64,000 nucleotides of DNA from Acanthochlamys bracteata (taxonomy: Eukaryota > Streptophyta > Magnoliopsida > Pandanales > Velloziaceae): positions 558,001 through 622,000 of the forward strand of contig CM034137.1 of assembly GCA_019914995.1 (NCBI GenBank), given 5' to 3'. A program made the position numbers and the translations under genes. Of this stretch, positions 46,101-57,817 are shown piece after piece. The notes below the pieces were generated by a model that ran no database searches, was not told the DNA's origin, and saw only the letters and a list, made by a program, of their open reading frames with translations. The first letter of the stretch is position 1. Each line of letters begins with the position of its first letter.

Positions 46101-49100
46101 TTGACCATAGCAAAGCTCCCTGTTTTCTTCAAGCAAAGAGACTACCACTTTTACCCTGCTTGGGCTTATGCACTTCCTGCTTGGATCCTCAAGATTCCTA
46201 TAACTTTCCTGGAAGTTGGGGTCTGGGTTTTCCTGACTTACTATGTTATAGGATTTGATCCTAATGTTGGAAGGTATATCACGCTCTGCCACTTTTGCCC
46301 TATCTTCTTGTATAATCAGTTGCCAATAATGATGCTCCTTTCGTGCAGGCTCTTTAAGCAGTATTTGCTACTCCTAATGGTAAATCAGATGGCGTCTGGT
46401 TTGTTTCGGTTGATAGCAGTTCTTGGGAGGAATCTCATTGTTGCTAACACATTTGGTTCCTTTGCTGTGCTCATACTAGTTGTTCTGGGTGGATTTGTTC
46501 TCTCACATGGTAGATTCTCTCGCCATTCTTTATCTATTCTCACCATAAAGCATTTTGCTGGAGAAGTAAGACTTTAACGGTTTTTTCTGTTCCTTATCTT
46601 GACAGATAATATAAAGAAGTGGTGGATATGGGGCTACTGGATCTCACCGTTGATGTATTCACAGAATGCATTGTCTACAAATGAGTTTCTTGGGCACAGT
46701 TGGAACAAAGTAAGCATATCTTCCTTGATGATGTGGACTCTTAGGATGTTCTGCACTTTCAGAATTTTGTGAGATATATATGTATATATCTATATCTATA
46801 TATATAACTTCTAGAATATAGACTGCCTAGGAAAGAAATCTTGGTAAAATCCTCTTTTGTCACTCAGACATGTCTTACCTATGTGAAGTGAGATGCTACA
46901 CTGAGACCATACTGGGAGCAATTAAATTAATATCATAATTGCTTGCAGATTCTTCCCAGTACAACTGAGCCACTTGGAGTATCCGTCTTGAAATCGCGTG
47001 GAGTTTTCGCAGAAGCAAAATGGTATTGGATTGGAGTAGGTGCACTGGTTGGATATGTAATACTCTTCAACTTCCTCTTCACTGTGGGGCTTGCCTATCT
47101 CCAGCGTAAGTACATTTCTTTGCTTGCAATCAGCGTTAGCAGATGCAAAAACATAAATAGGTGCTCTTTCTAGATGTGGCCATTTAGATTTTATCTATGG
47201 TACTTTTCATATTTGTTGTAGCATTTGGAAAAGCTCAGCCATCTGTATCAGAAGATATATTACGAGAAAGACGAGCTAATATCACTGGAGAAGCAAGTGA
47301 ATTAAGTCAAGAGACGACTTCTGATGGTGAAACCAGAGATACAGTTCAAGACCATAATCGGAAGAAAAATAAGGGAATGGTCCTTCCATTTGCGCCACTA
47401 TCAATGTCATTTGACAGTATAGTTTACTCTGTAGACATGCCAGAGGTAATATATTCAACATATGCTAATTGGAATCAATTTAACAAAATCTCCTAAAAAT
47501 TTTGGTTATACTATCCTGTAGGCTATGAAAGCACAAGGTGTTGGGGATGACAGGTTGGTGCTGCTGAAAGGTGTAAGTGGATCCTTCAGGCCAGGAGTTC
47601 TTACGGCTTTAATGGGTGTAAGTGGAGCTGGTAAGACAACATTGATGGATGTATTGGCTGGAAGAAAAACTGGTGGATACATTGAGGGGGACATTCGCAT
47701 ATCAGGATATCCAAAAAATCAAGAAACTTTTGCTAGAGTGGCAGGATACTGTGAACAGAATGACATCCATTCCCCTCATGTGACTGTCTATGAATCTCTT
47801 TCGTACTCAGCATGGCTTCGGTTACCATCTGATGTGGGTTCTGCAACAAGAAAGGTCAGTACATAGATTAATTACCCGATGTGAAGCTAAATTTAATCAT
47901 GAATGAATACATAACTAGTGGCTAGATGTGCTACAGATGTTTGTTGAAGAAGTTATGGAGCTCGTAGAGTTGACATCACTTAGGGACTCCTTGGTTGGAC
48001 TCCCTGGAGTTAATGGCTTATCAACTGAGCAGCGCAAGAGACTGACGATAGCCGTGGAGCTTGTTGCCAACCCATCAATAATATTCATGGACGAACCAAC
48101 TTCTGGGCTTGATGCAAGAGCAGCTGCAATTGTTATGAGGACAGTGAGAAACACTGTTGATACAGGAAGAACAGTGGTATGCACAATTCACCAGCCTAGC
48201 ATTGACATATTTGAAGCATTCGATGAGGTAAGAAACCATACCAGTCATATAACTTATGTTTCATACCTTTCAGTTTCTGCATATGTCAGATACAAATCAG
48301 TGTGTTGTCATCTCCTAGCTAATGATATCTTGTGATCTATTTATAGCTCTTCCTGATGAAGAGGGGAGGACAAGAGATATATGTAGGTCCCTTGGGACGC
48401 CATTCTTCAGAACTAGTCAGATACTTTGAGGTAAGACATTTGTGTAACTATCAGAACCATAAATCTCTACTTGATGCTTGCCAATGATTTATGAACCTAT
48501 GATCTTAAACATTATATAGGGAATAGAAGGAGTTAGCAAGATAAAAGGTGGCTACAACCCAGCAACATGGATGTTAGAAGTGACGACAACAGGTCAAGAA
48601 TCACTACTAGGAACTGATTTCAGCGAAGTTTATAAGAACTCTGAGCTATACCAGTGAGTTTCAAACCTAAATACCTTTCATCTATCATCAGTCGAGAGAT
48701 CTGGAAGTTTTGATCTTGATTCATTGAATTTGCAGGAGGAACAAAGCCTTGATTAAAGAACTTAGCCAACCTGCACCTGGCTCAAGCGATCTCCACTTTC
48801 CAACTCAGTACTCTCAGTCTTTCATTACGCAATCCTTGGCTTGCCTATGGAAGCAACACCTATCATATTGGAGGAATCCTCCATATACTGCAGTTCGATT
48901 CTACTTCACGTTGGTCATTGCTCTACTATTTGGAACAGTGTTCTGGGACCTTGGCTCCAAGATGTAAGCCTTGCTAACGGATCTACCATGATAATTAATG
49001 CATTTAAGTCACTACTATCCTGCTAAGACACTTTTTTGTTGCAGGAACAAACAACAGGATCTTTTTAACGCGATGGGCTCCATGTATATGGCAGTGCTGT

Positions 49101-49941
49101 TCATAGGTGTATCAAATTCTTCGTCTGTTCAACCTGTGGTAGCAATTGAGCGAACTGTTTTCTACAGGGAAAGAGCAGCAGGAATGTATTCTGCTATTCC
49201 ATATGCATTTGCTCAGGTAATCATTGTAGCTTCTTTCTGGACTAGCAAGTTGTAGCTTTAAATTGAACTCGTGAACAAGAATTTCGGTTTACTTGCCTCT
49301 CATCATTATCTTGGAGTTTGCTTGCAGGTTGTCATTGAGCTCCCATACGTCTTTGTTCAAGCTGTGGTCTACGGCGTTATAGTCTACGCAATGATTGGAT
49401 TTGAGTGGACAGTAGCCAAATTCTTCTGGTACCTGTTCTTCTCATACGTAACACTTCTATACTTCACCTTCTACGGTATGATGGCAGTCGGCTTGACTCC
49501 AAACTTCAACATTGCTGCTATCCTTTCTTCTGCATTCTACGCGATATGGAACCTTTTCTCTGGCTTCGTTATCCCACGCCCGGTAATACAACAACGTCGA
49601 CTCTTTAATTTCATTTTCTTCTCTAACAAATATGATGAAACCAAAATGCTTACAACTTTTTTTTTAAAAATAATTATCAGAAAATGCCTATATGGTGGAG
49701 ATGGTACTCCTGGGCATGCCCTGTTGCATGGACCTTATACGGATTAGTTGCATCTCAATTCGGAGACATCGATACCAAACTTGAAGACGCTGGAATGCCA
49801 GTTTCTGAATTCATTAGAAGTTATTTCGGATTCAGGCATGATTTCCTAGGAGTTGTAGCTGTTGTTACTACTAGCTTCGCGGTGCTGTTCGCGTTCTTGT
49901 TCGCCTTCGCCATTAAATCACTCAACTTCCAGAAGAGATAA
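43181..49941 (+). CDS. Full-size ABCG (PDR) transporter, ABCG40-like
   Basis: Intact 23-exon gene, 1431 aa. Exons: 43181-43494, 43676-43796, 43881-43969, 44099-44183, 44339-44498, 44596-44672, 44850-44903, 45006-45096, 45198-45499, 45594-45875, 45957-46273, 46349-46509, 46606-46709, 46949-47105, 47222-47445, 47522-47854, 47937-48227, 48347-48430, 48520-48653, 48736-48963, 49045-49216, 49328-49582, 49681-49941. The reverse domain order NBD-TMD-NBD-TMD is plant PDR. NBD1 has Walker [10 protein letters not shown], signature [15 protein letters not shown] and Walker [13 protein letters not shown]2 has [19 protein letters not shown] and [12 protein letters not shown]. It ends KSLNFQKR. Best remembered match is the ABCG34-ABCG40 group; these plasma-membrane pumps move ABA, terpenoids, phenolics or xenobiotics. 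The substrate cannot be read from sequence. Confidence 0.93.
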
Positions 49942-50617
49942 TGAACTATTTTCGCATCTTAGATAATCTTTCCCCTTTATATATACACATTCAATGTATT
50001 TTTTTTCTTATATTAGAATCATTCATTTTTTAAGAAAACATTTAGTGACTTGATCTTGCCAAAAGGAATTTATCAGGGAGCTGATATTGCTAAATATGAA
50101 AAGTTACTACTGTAGTTGATGTTTTTTATTACAAACTAAAATTAGTTAATCAACTATTTTATTACATACTAAAATCCAACAACGTTCTGAAACTCGTCAC
50201 ACAAATAAGTGATCTCACTAATTTTCTTAATTACAAAATTATTTATAGATAACTCTTTATATTTATATTATAAATTTATTTTGATAAACACACTTTTTAA
50301 TAATAAACATTTAAAACTCACTTTAAACAATTAAACATGCTTAATGGTTTACTTCTGCTATCGGTAACGTTGCTGTTCTATATATGGCTGTAAGAGAGAA
50401 ACTATGGGGAAGAGACTCAGAGTTTATACTGATTGGTCGCTGTTATTTGGAAGAACGGGTTGGATTTTGCTAATGGGTTCGGCAAATTTGTTGGTTTATA
50501 CATGTACATTTGGGAGTTTCCTTTTCTTAAAAAGAACAAAATTTTCAAAATTTTTTTGACTCTAAATGTCATTAGGGAGTGTTCACCTCACCCGAAGGTG
50601 ACATTATTTGGAATTTA
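49942..50617. other. Intergenic region
   Basis: 3'UTR of the ABCG gene followed by AT-rich sequence. No coding signal accepted before the PDR relic. Confidence 0.4.
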
Positions 50618-51027
50618 GCCTCTATGAATTGGCGCAGGTCCTTATTGAGATCCCACACATTTTCTTCTCGGCAATTTTGGAAATTATTGTCTGGAAGGAC
50701 AAGGATATTGCTTGCTGCCATAGTTTCTACTGCACTCGTCTGGAACGTCTTCGCAGGCTGTACCTAATTCCCTCTACCTGCAAGTCCTACTGAAAACTGA
50801 TGCGTATGTAAATAACAATGAGCTTGCAACTCTCTAAATGCAGATAATTCCGATAAGGTGAAGATGGTAGAGTTGCATGGACACCGTATGGACTGGTAGG
50901 TTCGCAGTTTGGTATAATCAAATCAAAATGGAGGACCAACGATGGCGCTGTGCGGAATTTTAAGAGAGATCTTCGGCTTTGAATTTGTCTTTACATTTTT
51001 AATAAAAGTTTTCAACATACAGAAACA
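50618..51027 (+). pseudogene. PDR transporter C-terminal relic
   Basis: Fragments of the last PDR exons in order but in shifting frames. LYELAQVLIEIPHIFFSAIL resembles [36 protein letters not shown] resembles the [19 protein letters not shown] region. VAWTPYGLVGSQFG resembles [24 protein letters not shown] matches the end IKSLNFQKR. Stops and frameshifts break the reading, and about two transmembrane segments are missing. It lies 680 bp downstream of the intact ABCG gene in the same orientation, as expected for a decayed tandem duplicate. Confidence 0.8.
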
Positions 51028-51036
51028 GATGTTCGA

Positions 51037-51275
51037 GTGCGTTTGATAGTGCATATCAAATACTAAACGCTGCTTTTAAATTTTTTTCTATTTTACATAT
51101 TTTAATATATATTTTATAAATATTTAAAAATTTAGATAACGTAAAAAAATTTTCCGTAATAAAATTTTTTTATAATATATTTTTATTTTTTTAAAAAAAA
51201 ATAAAATTTATTTTAAAAAAAAATATATTTTTTATTTTAGAAAAATTTTATTTCATAAGCAATTTTAAACGCACA
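51037..51275. mobile_element. MITE-like AT-rich element
   Basis: About 239 bp, starting gtgcgtttgatagtgc and ending gcaattttaaacgcaca. The interior (aatatatattttataaatat, tttagataacgt, tccgtaataaaattttttt) matches the family. CGA lies on both sides (51034-51036, 51276-51278), a possible 3-bp duplication. Confidence 0.6.
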
Positions 51276-51721
51276 CGAAAACTGCACAAGGCTATGCAGT
51301 GAGATATCTTTTCTCTTCTGGCCAATTCATATAGCCTACCTTCAAATTTGTATTCACAACAGCACTTTGTTTACATACAAGAGATATCTACTCTTTCACT
51401 TCTCTCTTTTCAGTTGACACCAACGTGTAGCCGTACTGTAGAAATAGTAATCAAAACACACCCTCAAAGTGAGGCATATCATTTTGCTTAGGGAACTCTT
51501 TGAAAGTTACCTGAACAAGGTCATAGTATAGCTAGCTGCTGAAGCCGCATGTATTACAGTTACCTTAAAGTTCTCTTAGAACGTTCCTAATCACCAAAAA
51601 AGAGTAGAAACAGAAAACAGTAACGTGCAACTGCATCAAAACAACAGTTGCAAAAATGATGGCAAAATGCACGCAACCTACACTACAGCCTAAAAAGACA
51701 GGCCAAGTCTGCAGTTCTATA
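51276..51721. other. Intergenic region, 3' flank of the PP2C gene
   Basis: Probably contains the PP2C 3'UTR on the minus strand. Nothing else seen. Confidence 0.4.
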
Positions 51722-54700
51722 TCACGAGCTCAAAGCATCTAAGAAGCTCTGCAATTCCCTCAAACCTTCTGCAGAAATGCTTCTCTGAACACGGGACCTC
51801 GGTGTCACCAAGTTTGGAGGCGGCTTTGAATTGAAGCAGACAACTATTGCAGCCAGATTATCACCACTCTTTCTCTTGAGAGCCTCATTAACAAGCTCTT
51901 GACAGCAAATGGATGGGTCATTGTGCTCCTGAAGCTTTCGTCTTGCAAAGTCTACTGCATTTTGACTGCGGAAGACATCCCACAGACCATCGCAACCCAT
52001 GATTAAGAACTCATCCTCCTCCGTGAGTCTCATGACTCTCACTTCAGGCTCTGCCGTGAGAGGACCCTTCCCATCTTGGCTCTTCAAACCTTCCATGTGC
52101 CAGTCGCCAATTGCACGGGCCACATTGAGCTGACCGTTTAGGTAACCGTCATAGACATACCCTCCTGAGGCTTCAATCCGTTTCTTCTCTTTCAAGCAGG
52201 CAGGCTTGTGGTCCCGAGACAGTTCAATTGCCTTACCACGACGGCACAAAACAGCACGACAGTCTCCAGCATTTGCTACAACCAAGGACCTGGCACAACA
52301 ACATAAATTATTTAAGAAAGAGATGACACCTTGTCATTAAAAAAAAAAAAAACAAGTTTCTTGCAGCCTTGCACATACCCACAAAATATGAAGACATGAG
52401 AGGGTATGCTATCCAGAATATCAAACACACAGACTAACATTGGGAGAATTTTCGGTATTATTCTACCAAACCTAATTGTTGAATATGGAAAGCAGGTCAG
52501 ACAATTTGAACAAATTGGGAACTTGACCAAGTTTAGAACAAGAAACAAGTTTTGCATTTAGTAAATTTGACTTAGTTTGAATTTAACTCATTTAATTAAG
52601 TTAAGATGTGAGATTGACACAATGAGAGAGTAAACCCGCACGTAGACTCAAGGCATCCTATAATACTCCAGATTGAAGTGGCCGAGAAGACCGATAAATA
52701 CAAAAGAAATTCGGAACATAAGAAATGATGAAACCACAGTGGTAAACATGTGGAGAATGCAAAGTACCATGAAACTAGAACAGAAAAAGACAAGCAGCAG
52801 TTAAGAGCAAGGAAACAAAAAAAAGTTGCAGCAGGAAGGAAGCAGCAGTAACCACAATCTAAATTAATAAGCAGAAGAGTAAATTACCTTCCAATGACAA
52901 GTGCAGTCAATGCAGTGGTGCCAGATGCAAGAGCGGAATCAGAAGTGCACGCCTCTGCGAAAGCAGTGTCTGTTTGCAGAAATGCAGAAGAGATAACCTT
53001 TTCAATATCTTGCGGAAAACTACGATCTTCTACTATATATCTTGCCAAGTTGTTGCATGCAAAGTCAGCAGCGTGCTTTCCACCATGTCCATCAAAAATC
53101 TACAAGAATGAATTTTATTACAATTGATATAAAATGTTGAAGTGATATACAAAGAGGTAGGTAGCCTTCTAGCATGTATTAAAATAAGTTATGTTATCTA
53201 ACTGAAGTTGCTGTTCTAAAGTAATAATCCTTCAGACAAGTTTAACCAGACTTCTTGAAATAACAATGAACAGATGCATACACAAAACATTTGCACATCA
53301 TCGAACATCTTGATTTAGATGATACCTATAGAGCAGGAAGCATTAAAGCTAAAGTTGGCACCATAACGAATACTTATTTTACTTAGCAAGAAAATAATCC
53401 AATTGTAAAGTTTGCAGATATTATGAATTGCTAAAGGAAAAAAACAGAACATATATATATATATATATATATATATAGTGGCCAAAGTGGACTGAAGTCC
53501 TAGACCAGAAAAATTGTCATGCTCAACAGTCTATTCAAGGTTCAGAACTTTTTAGTTGCCTATTTAAGGCAGAAAGCTTATAGCAGCCTAGCAGGATGAT
53601 AAATTCAGTGGATATATACCCCATAAAAAGCTTTTGGTTCTTCACCAGAATTCTCTAACCCAAGATCGTGAATGACATTGTCGTAGCATATGTAAGCATC
53701 CTCCATGCTCTGCCGGTATCCGATATCAGCCCAAGCACCCGATCGGACAATTGGTAGAAAACCAGGTAGATGACAAACCCTAACCTGTTCTGTCTCAATG
53801 GACACATCAATTATGGTAGTCTTCACCTGAAAAAAGACATCTTCAGATCTTCAGGTCAGAACTACAAGCAAACAAAAGAAAATATAAGTTAAAAGATTAG
53901 TCCATTTGAAAACAAGTAGCCACATCAATATACTCTATTCTAACAGGAGAGAGCTGAAAGTTCTCTTACTAGGCACAAACTATTAAATGTGTATTACTAT
54001 GGTACTACTGACAAGAAATTCCTTCCATATATTCACATAGAAACACCTGAATGCAGAAGCAATAACGAAAAACAATAACCATAACCAACAAATAAACAGA
54101 AGGATCACAAATCAACTCTGAACTCCAAATTTATGCTTCCAATTATAAGACAAATAAAGGGGACACACATCCTTACAACCCACCTCCACTGTTTTTCTAT
54201 ATTAGAGCCTTTCCTTTAAGTGAACACCACATACAAAAGCATACATATTATGACCAATTACATTACCATTATGACATCTCATACCTTATTTACATGACTA
54301 ATTTTTAGCTAACTCAAGTTAAAAAGATTATGCATGTTTGCTATAATTCAAGCCAAACACATCCTGAAGTTAGAGCAAAATCATGCTATACATACAGCTG
54401 AAGCAAACAGTCCCATGTTGGCGAAGTCCCAGTGCAGAGAACTTAACAATTTCTACAAAGGATTCACCTTGCAGTACAACCTAATTATACCAGATGCACT
54501 ACAACAACAAACAAGAGCGGCCCAGATGTTGCATAAAGCTCCAAAAACACTAAAGAAACAACCGTTTAATCTAAACTCATTATAGAAGCCAAGGAAATTA
54601 TGCACCACAAGTGCAGAAATCTTACATACAGCTTAAAAACAAGTATAAACACTGAAAACAATATGAAGCTTGGAGTAGTAAAAGTTAAAAGCACATAAAA

Positions 54701-55351
54701 TAGGAACAAAACACCAAAACAACAACCGTTTACCATCCAACTAAAACTACTACAGAAATAATTAACTGAACCACTATAACCTAGATTTTTATTCAAGGCT
54801 GAAAAACATCAAAAAAAGAACTTTTTACCAAAATTAACTACAAGTAACCACTTCTAGAATGATTATTTAAACCAAAACACTCCCAGAGAAAGCCTTCAAC
54901 TAGAAAGCCCTTCCTAATTTCCAAATCAAGTAACTGTAGTCAACAACTACTTCAGTCACAATCATTCCCTTTTTACAAAAAAAATTTGTGAAACAAAATC
55001 TTCTTTATAACACCTTAAAACAGATTTCACCAAAATCCACGAAATTAATGTAGCGCTCAAAACAGCACGCCTTTAAATTGATTATTACTGGTGAAATTTC
55101 TAACAGTAATCAAACAGTTAATCACGAGACCAATGAATAATAGTAACAACGACAATGATTTTAAGTTTACTGACCAAGGACGCGTGTCGAACGAGTGTCG
55201 ATTTGCAACTAGGGACCACATGAGGAGTAGTGAAGCACTGCTGGTGATGACGTAGGATCCCGGCGAGCTGGTTCGGCGGTCTTCCGCCGCTCGAAGCACC
55301 ACCACCACTAGTAGCGCTGCTTTCTCTAATAACACCACTACTCCCTTCCAT
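51722..55351 (-). CDS. Protein phosphatase 2C family protein
   Basis: Four exons on the minus strand: 55175-55351, 53620-53826, 52888-53099, 51722-52289; 387 aa. PP2C motifs in order: RSGAWADIGYRQSMEDAYIC (metal-binding Asp and the R-x-x-MED type start), FYGIFDGHGGKHAADFA, SGTTALTALVIG, LVVANAGDCRAVLCRRGKAI, LNVARAIGDWHMEG, EDEFLIMGCDGLWDV and KRKSGDNLAAIVVCF. The metal-coordinating Asp residues are all present. The ending RSISAEGLRELQSFLDAL matches the Arabidopsis At2g33700/At3g62260 type (PP2C27/PP2C49) from memory. Exon 1 encodes a Gly/Ser-rich leader. These Mg/Mn-dependent Ser/Thr phosphatases are cytosolic or nuclear; PP2C49 has been linked to salt response. Intron 1 is long (about 1.35 kb) and its donor is GTCAGT. 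Intron 2 holds an (AT)n tract. Confidence 0.92.
53451..53477. repeat. (AT)n microsatellite
   Basis: 27 nt of alternating A and T within the second intron of the PP2C gene; likely polymorphic. Confidence 0.85.
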
Positions 55352-55712
55352 CAGTTACCAACTACCTCCATCTCTACTCACCTCATCAACAACAACAACA
55401 AAGGAATTAGGGACTTTTTGTTTCTTTCTAGGGATTTGAAGAATCGAAATTGTTGTTGAAATACTTTTTGTTTCTTCGCTTTGTTTTTTTTGGCGAGGAA
55501 GAAGAAATTGTTGTGCCGGGTTGCAGACAGGTGACAAGGAGGCGGTGCGGAAGATGTACACGCTTATTTCACTATCAACTAGATTTTACAAATGAGGTCC
55601 ACTAATACTTCGAAAAGTCATCAGAAAGGCGTTTACGGTCCTAATTCCGGTAATAATATATTTTAAGGTCTTGAATGAAATATTATACTTTTTATTCTGA
55701 TAGTGAGTTTTT

Positions 55713-55974
55713 GGGCGTGTTTATCAAGAGGATGAGAAGTGGAGTTTTGAATGAAGTAGAATTTTTAAGAAATAAATTTAAAAAATAAAATTAAAAATTA
55801 AAAATATTTAATAAAAGATAAAATTTTATATTAATTATATATTTATAATAAGTGTTAAATTTGAATTTTTAAAAAAATTTATTGATAAAAAGATTTTATT
55901 TTAATTTTTGTATATATGTATGTGAAATTTGAGTTTAAAGAAAATGGAATTTATGGGGGTTGGTAAACACGCCC
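55713..55974. mobile_element. MITE-like element, second subfamily
   Basis: 262 bp. Ends GGGCGTGTTTATCAA and, in reverse complement, GGGCGTGTTTACCAA (14 of 15 identical). TTT flanks both sides (55710-55712, 55975-55977). The interior (gatgagaagtggagttttga, gtagaatttt) differs from the other copies, so it is a separate subfamily with similar ends. Confidence 0.65.
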
Positions 55975-57325
55975 TTTGGGATTGTTTAATTTTTAAACAG
56001 GACACGTTTGGGAAATGAACATTTCTTCGTAGGTACACGCGTAAGATAACCTAGCTACAGCCTGCACGTAATTCCACAATAATTTATATATTTTAATTAT
56101 ATAAAAAATTAAAAATTTTATTTAAATTTTTTATTTATATATTTTTAATATAATTATATTTTTTAATTTTTATATATTTTTAAAATTTATTAAAATATAA
56201 ATATTGAGCTATATTTTCACTTTATTTTTTAAAAAATTTTATTTTTTATTTTTACAAAATTTAATTACGATAGTTCGAAACACACACCTAAAATCTAGTA
56301 CACGGTTGGCTAATCATATCGATGGACTTTCAATGGTAGAACTTTTCTGCCAGAATTAGTTTCATAAATTTTTTAAAATTAATTTTAATTAAACAAAATA
56401 CATATATACAAATATTAGGATATATAATTCTTTGTAATTTTCAAATTAAAAAATTGTAAAAACTATACAAATTTATTTAAAATATGAAATAATTATTTGA
56501 AATTATTAAATAATTAAAATTCTTAACCAAATATTCACAAAGCTTTTTTTCCTTTTTTCTCCTCTTTTATTTTGTGTGCATAGTTCATTACTTGACAATT
56601 TAGATTAGGGTTCATTAATTTAATTAGCAAAACTTTTTTTAAAAAAAATATTAACTTGTAGCTAGCTAAGCCTGATTAGTATTTAACAATCATTCATGTG
56701 TTATTGGTTGGTTGACACAAGCTACAGCAATTACTATTGCCGTGTAAGAAATATGTAAGCACAACAAGCAGGTGTGCATATATGAAATATGATCAGTTTT
56801 TGTTTTGCCATATTTGGAGGTGCTTATGGGCTTGAAAGTCCTTACAATGTTCTAAAAAATTTTTTTGAAAATTTTACAAAATACAGGTGAACTAAATGTT
56901 GGGAATTAATATAGACATTTTTTTTTAAGAACACTTTCGTACATTTTTTTTTTATTTATGAAAAAAATAATTTTTAAATTTAATCATCACCGTTTTATAT
57001 AAATAATTATAAATTAAAAATATACTAAAAAGAATTTAACTAAATTAAATTATAAATTAATCTCCGTCTAATTATTTAATTTAAATGACAGAAAGAAAAC
57101 TACTTATAAGTTAAAGTTTTTAGTCATCTTAATCATATAAAAATTTATAATTCGATCGAGCTAAAATTTTGTCATTATAATTTATAAATTTTTCATATTT
57201 AATGCTGTAGATTAAATTTAAAAATTATTTCGATTATATTCAAAAATACTCTTAAAAAAAAGTGTTTATATCTTTTTCTCTTATATGTTATAGAATAATT
57301 ATACACGTACATTTTTTTAAAAAAA

Positions 57326-57352
57326 ATTATAATTATAATTATAATTATAATT
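57326..57352. repeat. (ATTATA)n-type hexanucleotide repeat
   Basis: About four and a half units of attata/aattat in AT-rich intergenic DNA. Confidence 0.7.
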
Positions 57353-57817
57353 GTAGTGCTTGTCCTGCAGCAAGACGAAGCTGTGAAACTGGGAAAGTGA
57401 AAGCAGTGTGATGCAATCCAAAAACACCTGGATCTGAAGCTGCTCACTTTCTGAAGTGAAAGCAGTTCATTGTCCTTTCTTCTGAATCTTCATCGGCAGG
57501 AGAATTTTTAAATTAATTTGTCGTCAATCTCTATCATATCATGAAATTTATTTTACAACAACAAAATACATGTAGTATAAATGTTTCGAAAGTATTGTTA
57601 TACAGTGTCGGCAAACGCTTATTGGCGTATATTCATTCATACAAAGTTACACAATCAGCAAAATGTATTCATCTAACATTTGCAAGATGATTCTGCTCTG
57701 TATAGGCAAATTAATTATTCGAACTAAAAATAATGGATAAGAATTGCCTGCTATACAGTTTAAGTATCCAGCCCTCTCTCTTCGGGTACCGGCCAAAACC
57801 GGCCAGCTGCTCATACT

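Larger units (their letters stand above)
55352..57817. other. AT-rich intergenic region between PP2C and the second ABCG gene
   Basis: 55352-55560 is the CT/GA-rich leader and promoter side of PP2C. After the MITE at 55713-55974, a further AT-rich block spans about 56095-56290. The stretch 57480-57817 is the likely 3'UTR of the minus-strand ABCG gene. No coding exon seen. Confidence 0.5.

Noticed and set aside
53451-53477. AT run as a functional element
   Set aside because: A simple microsatellite in an intron explains it.
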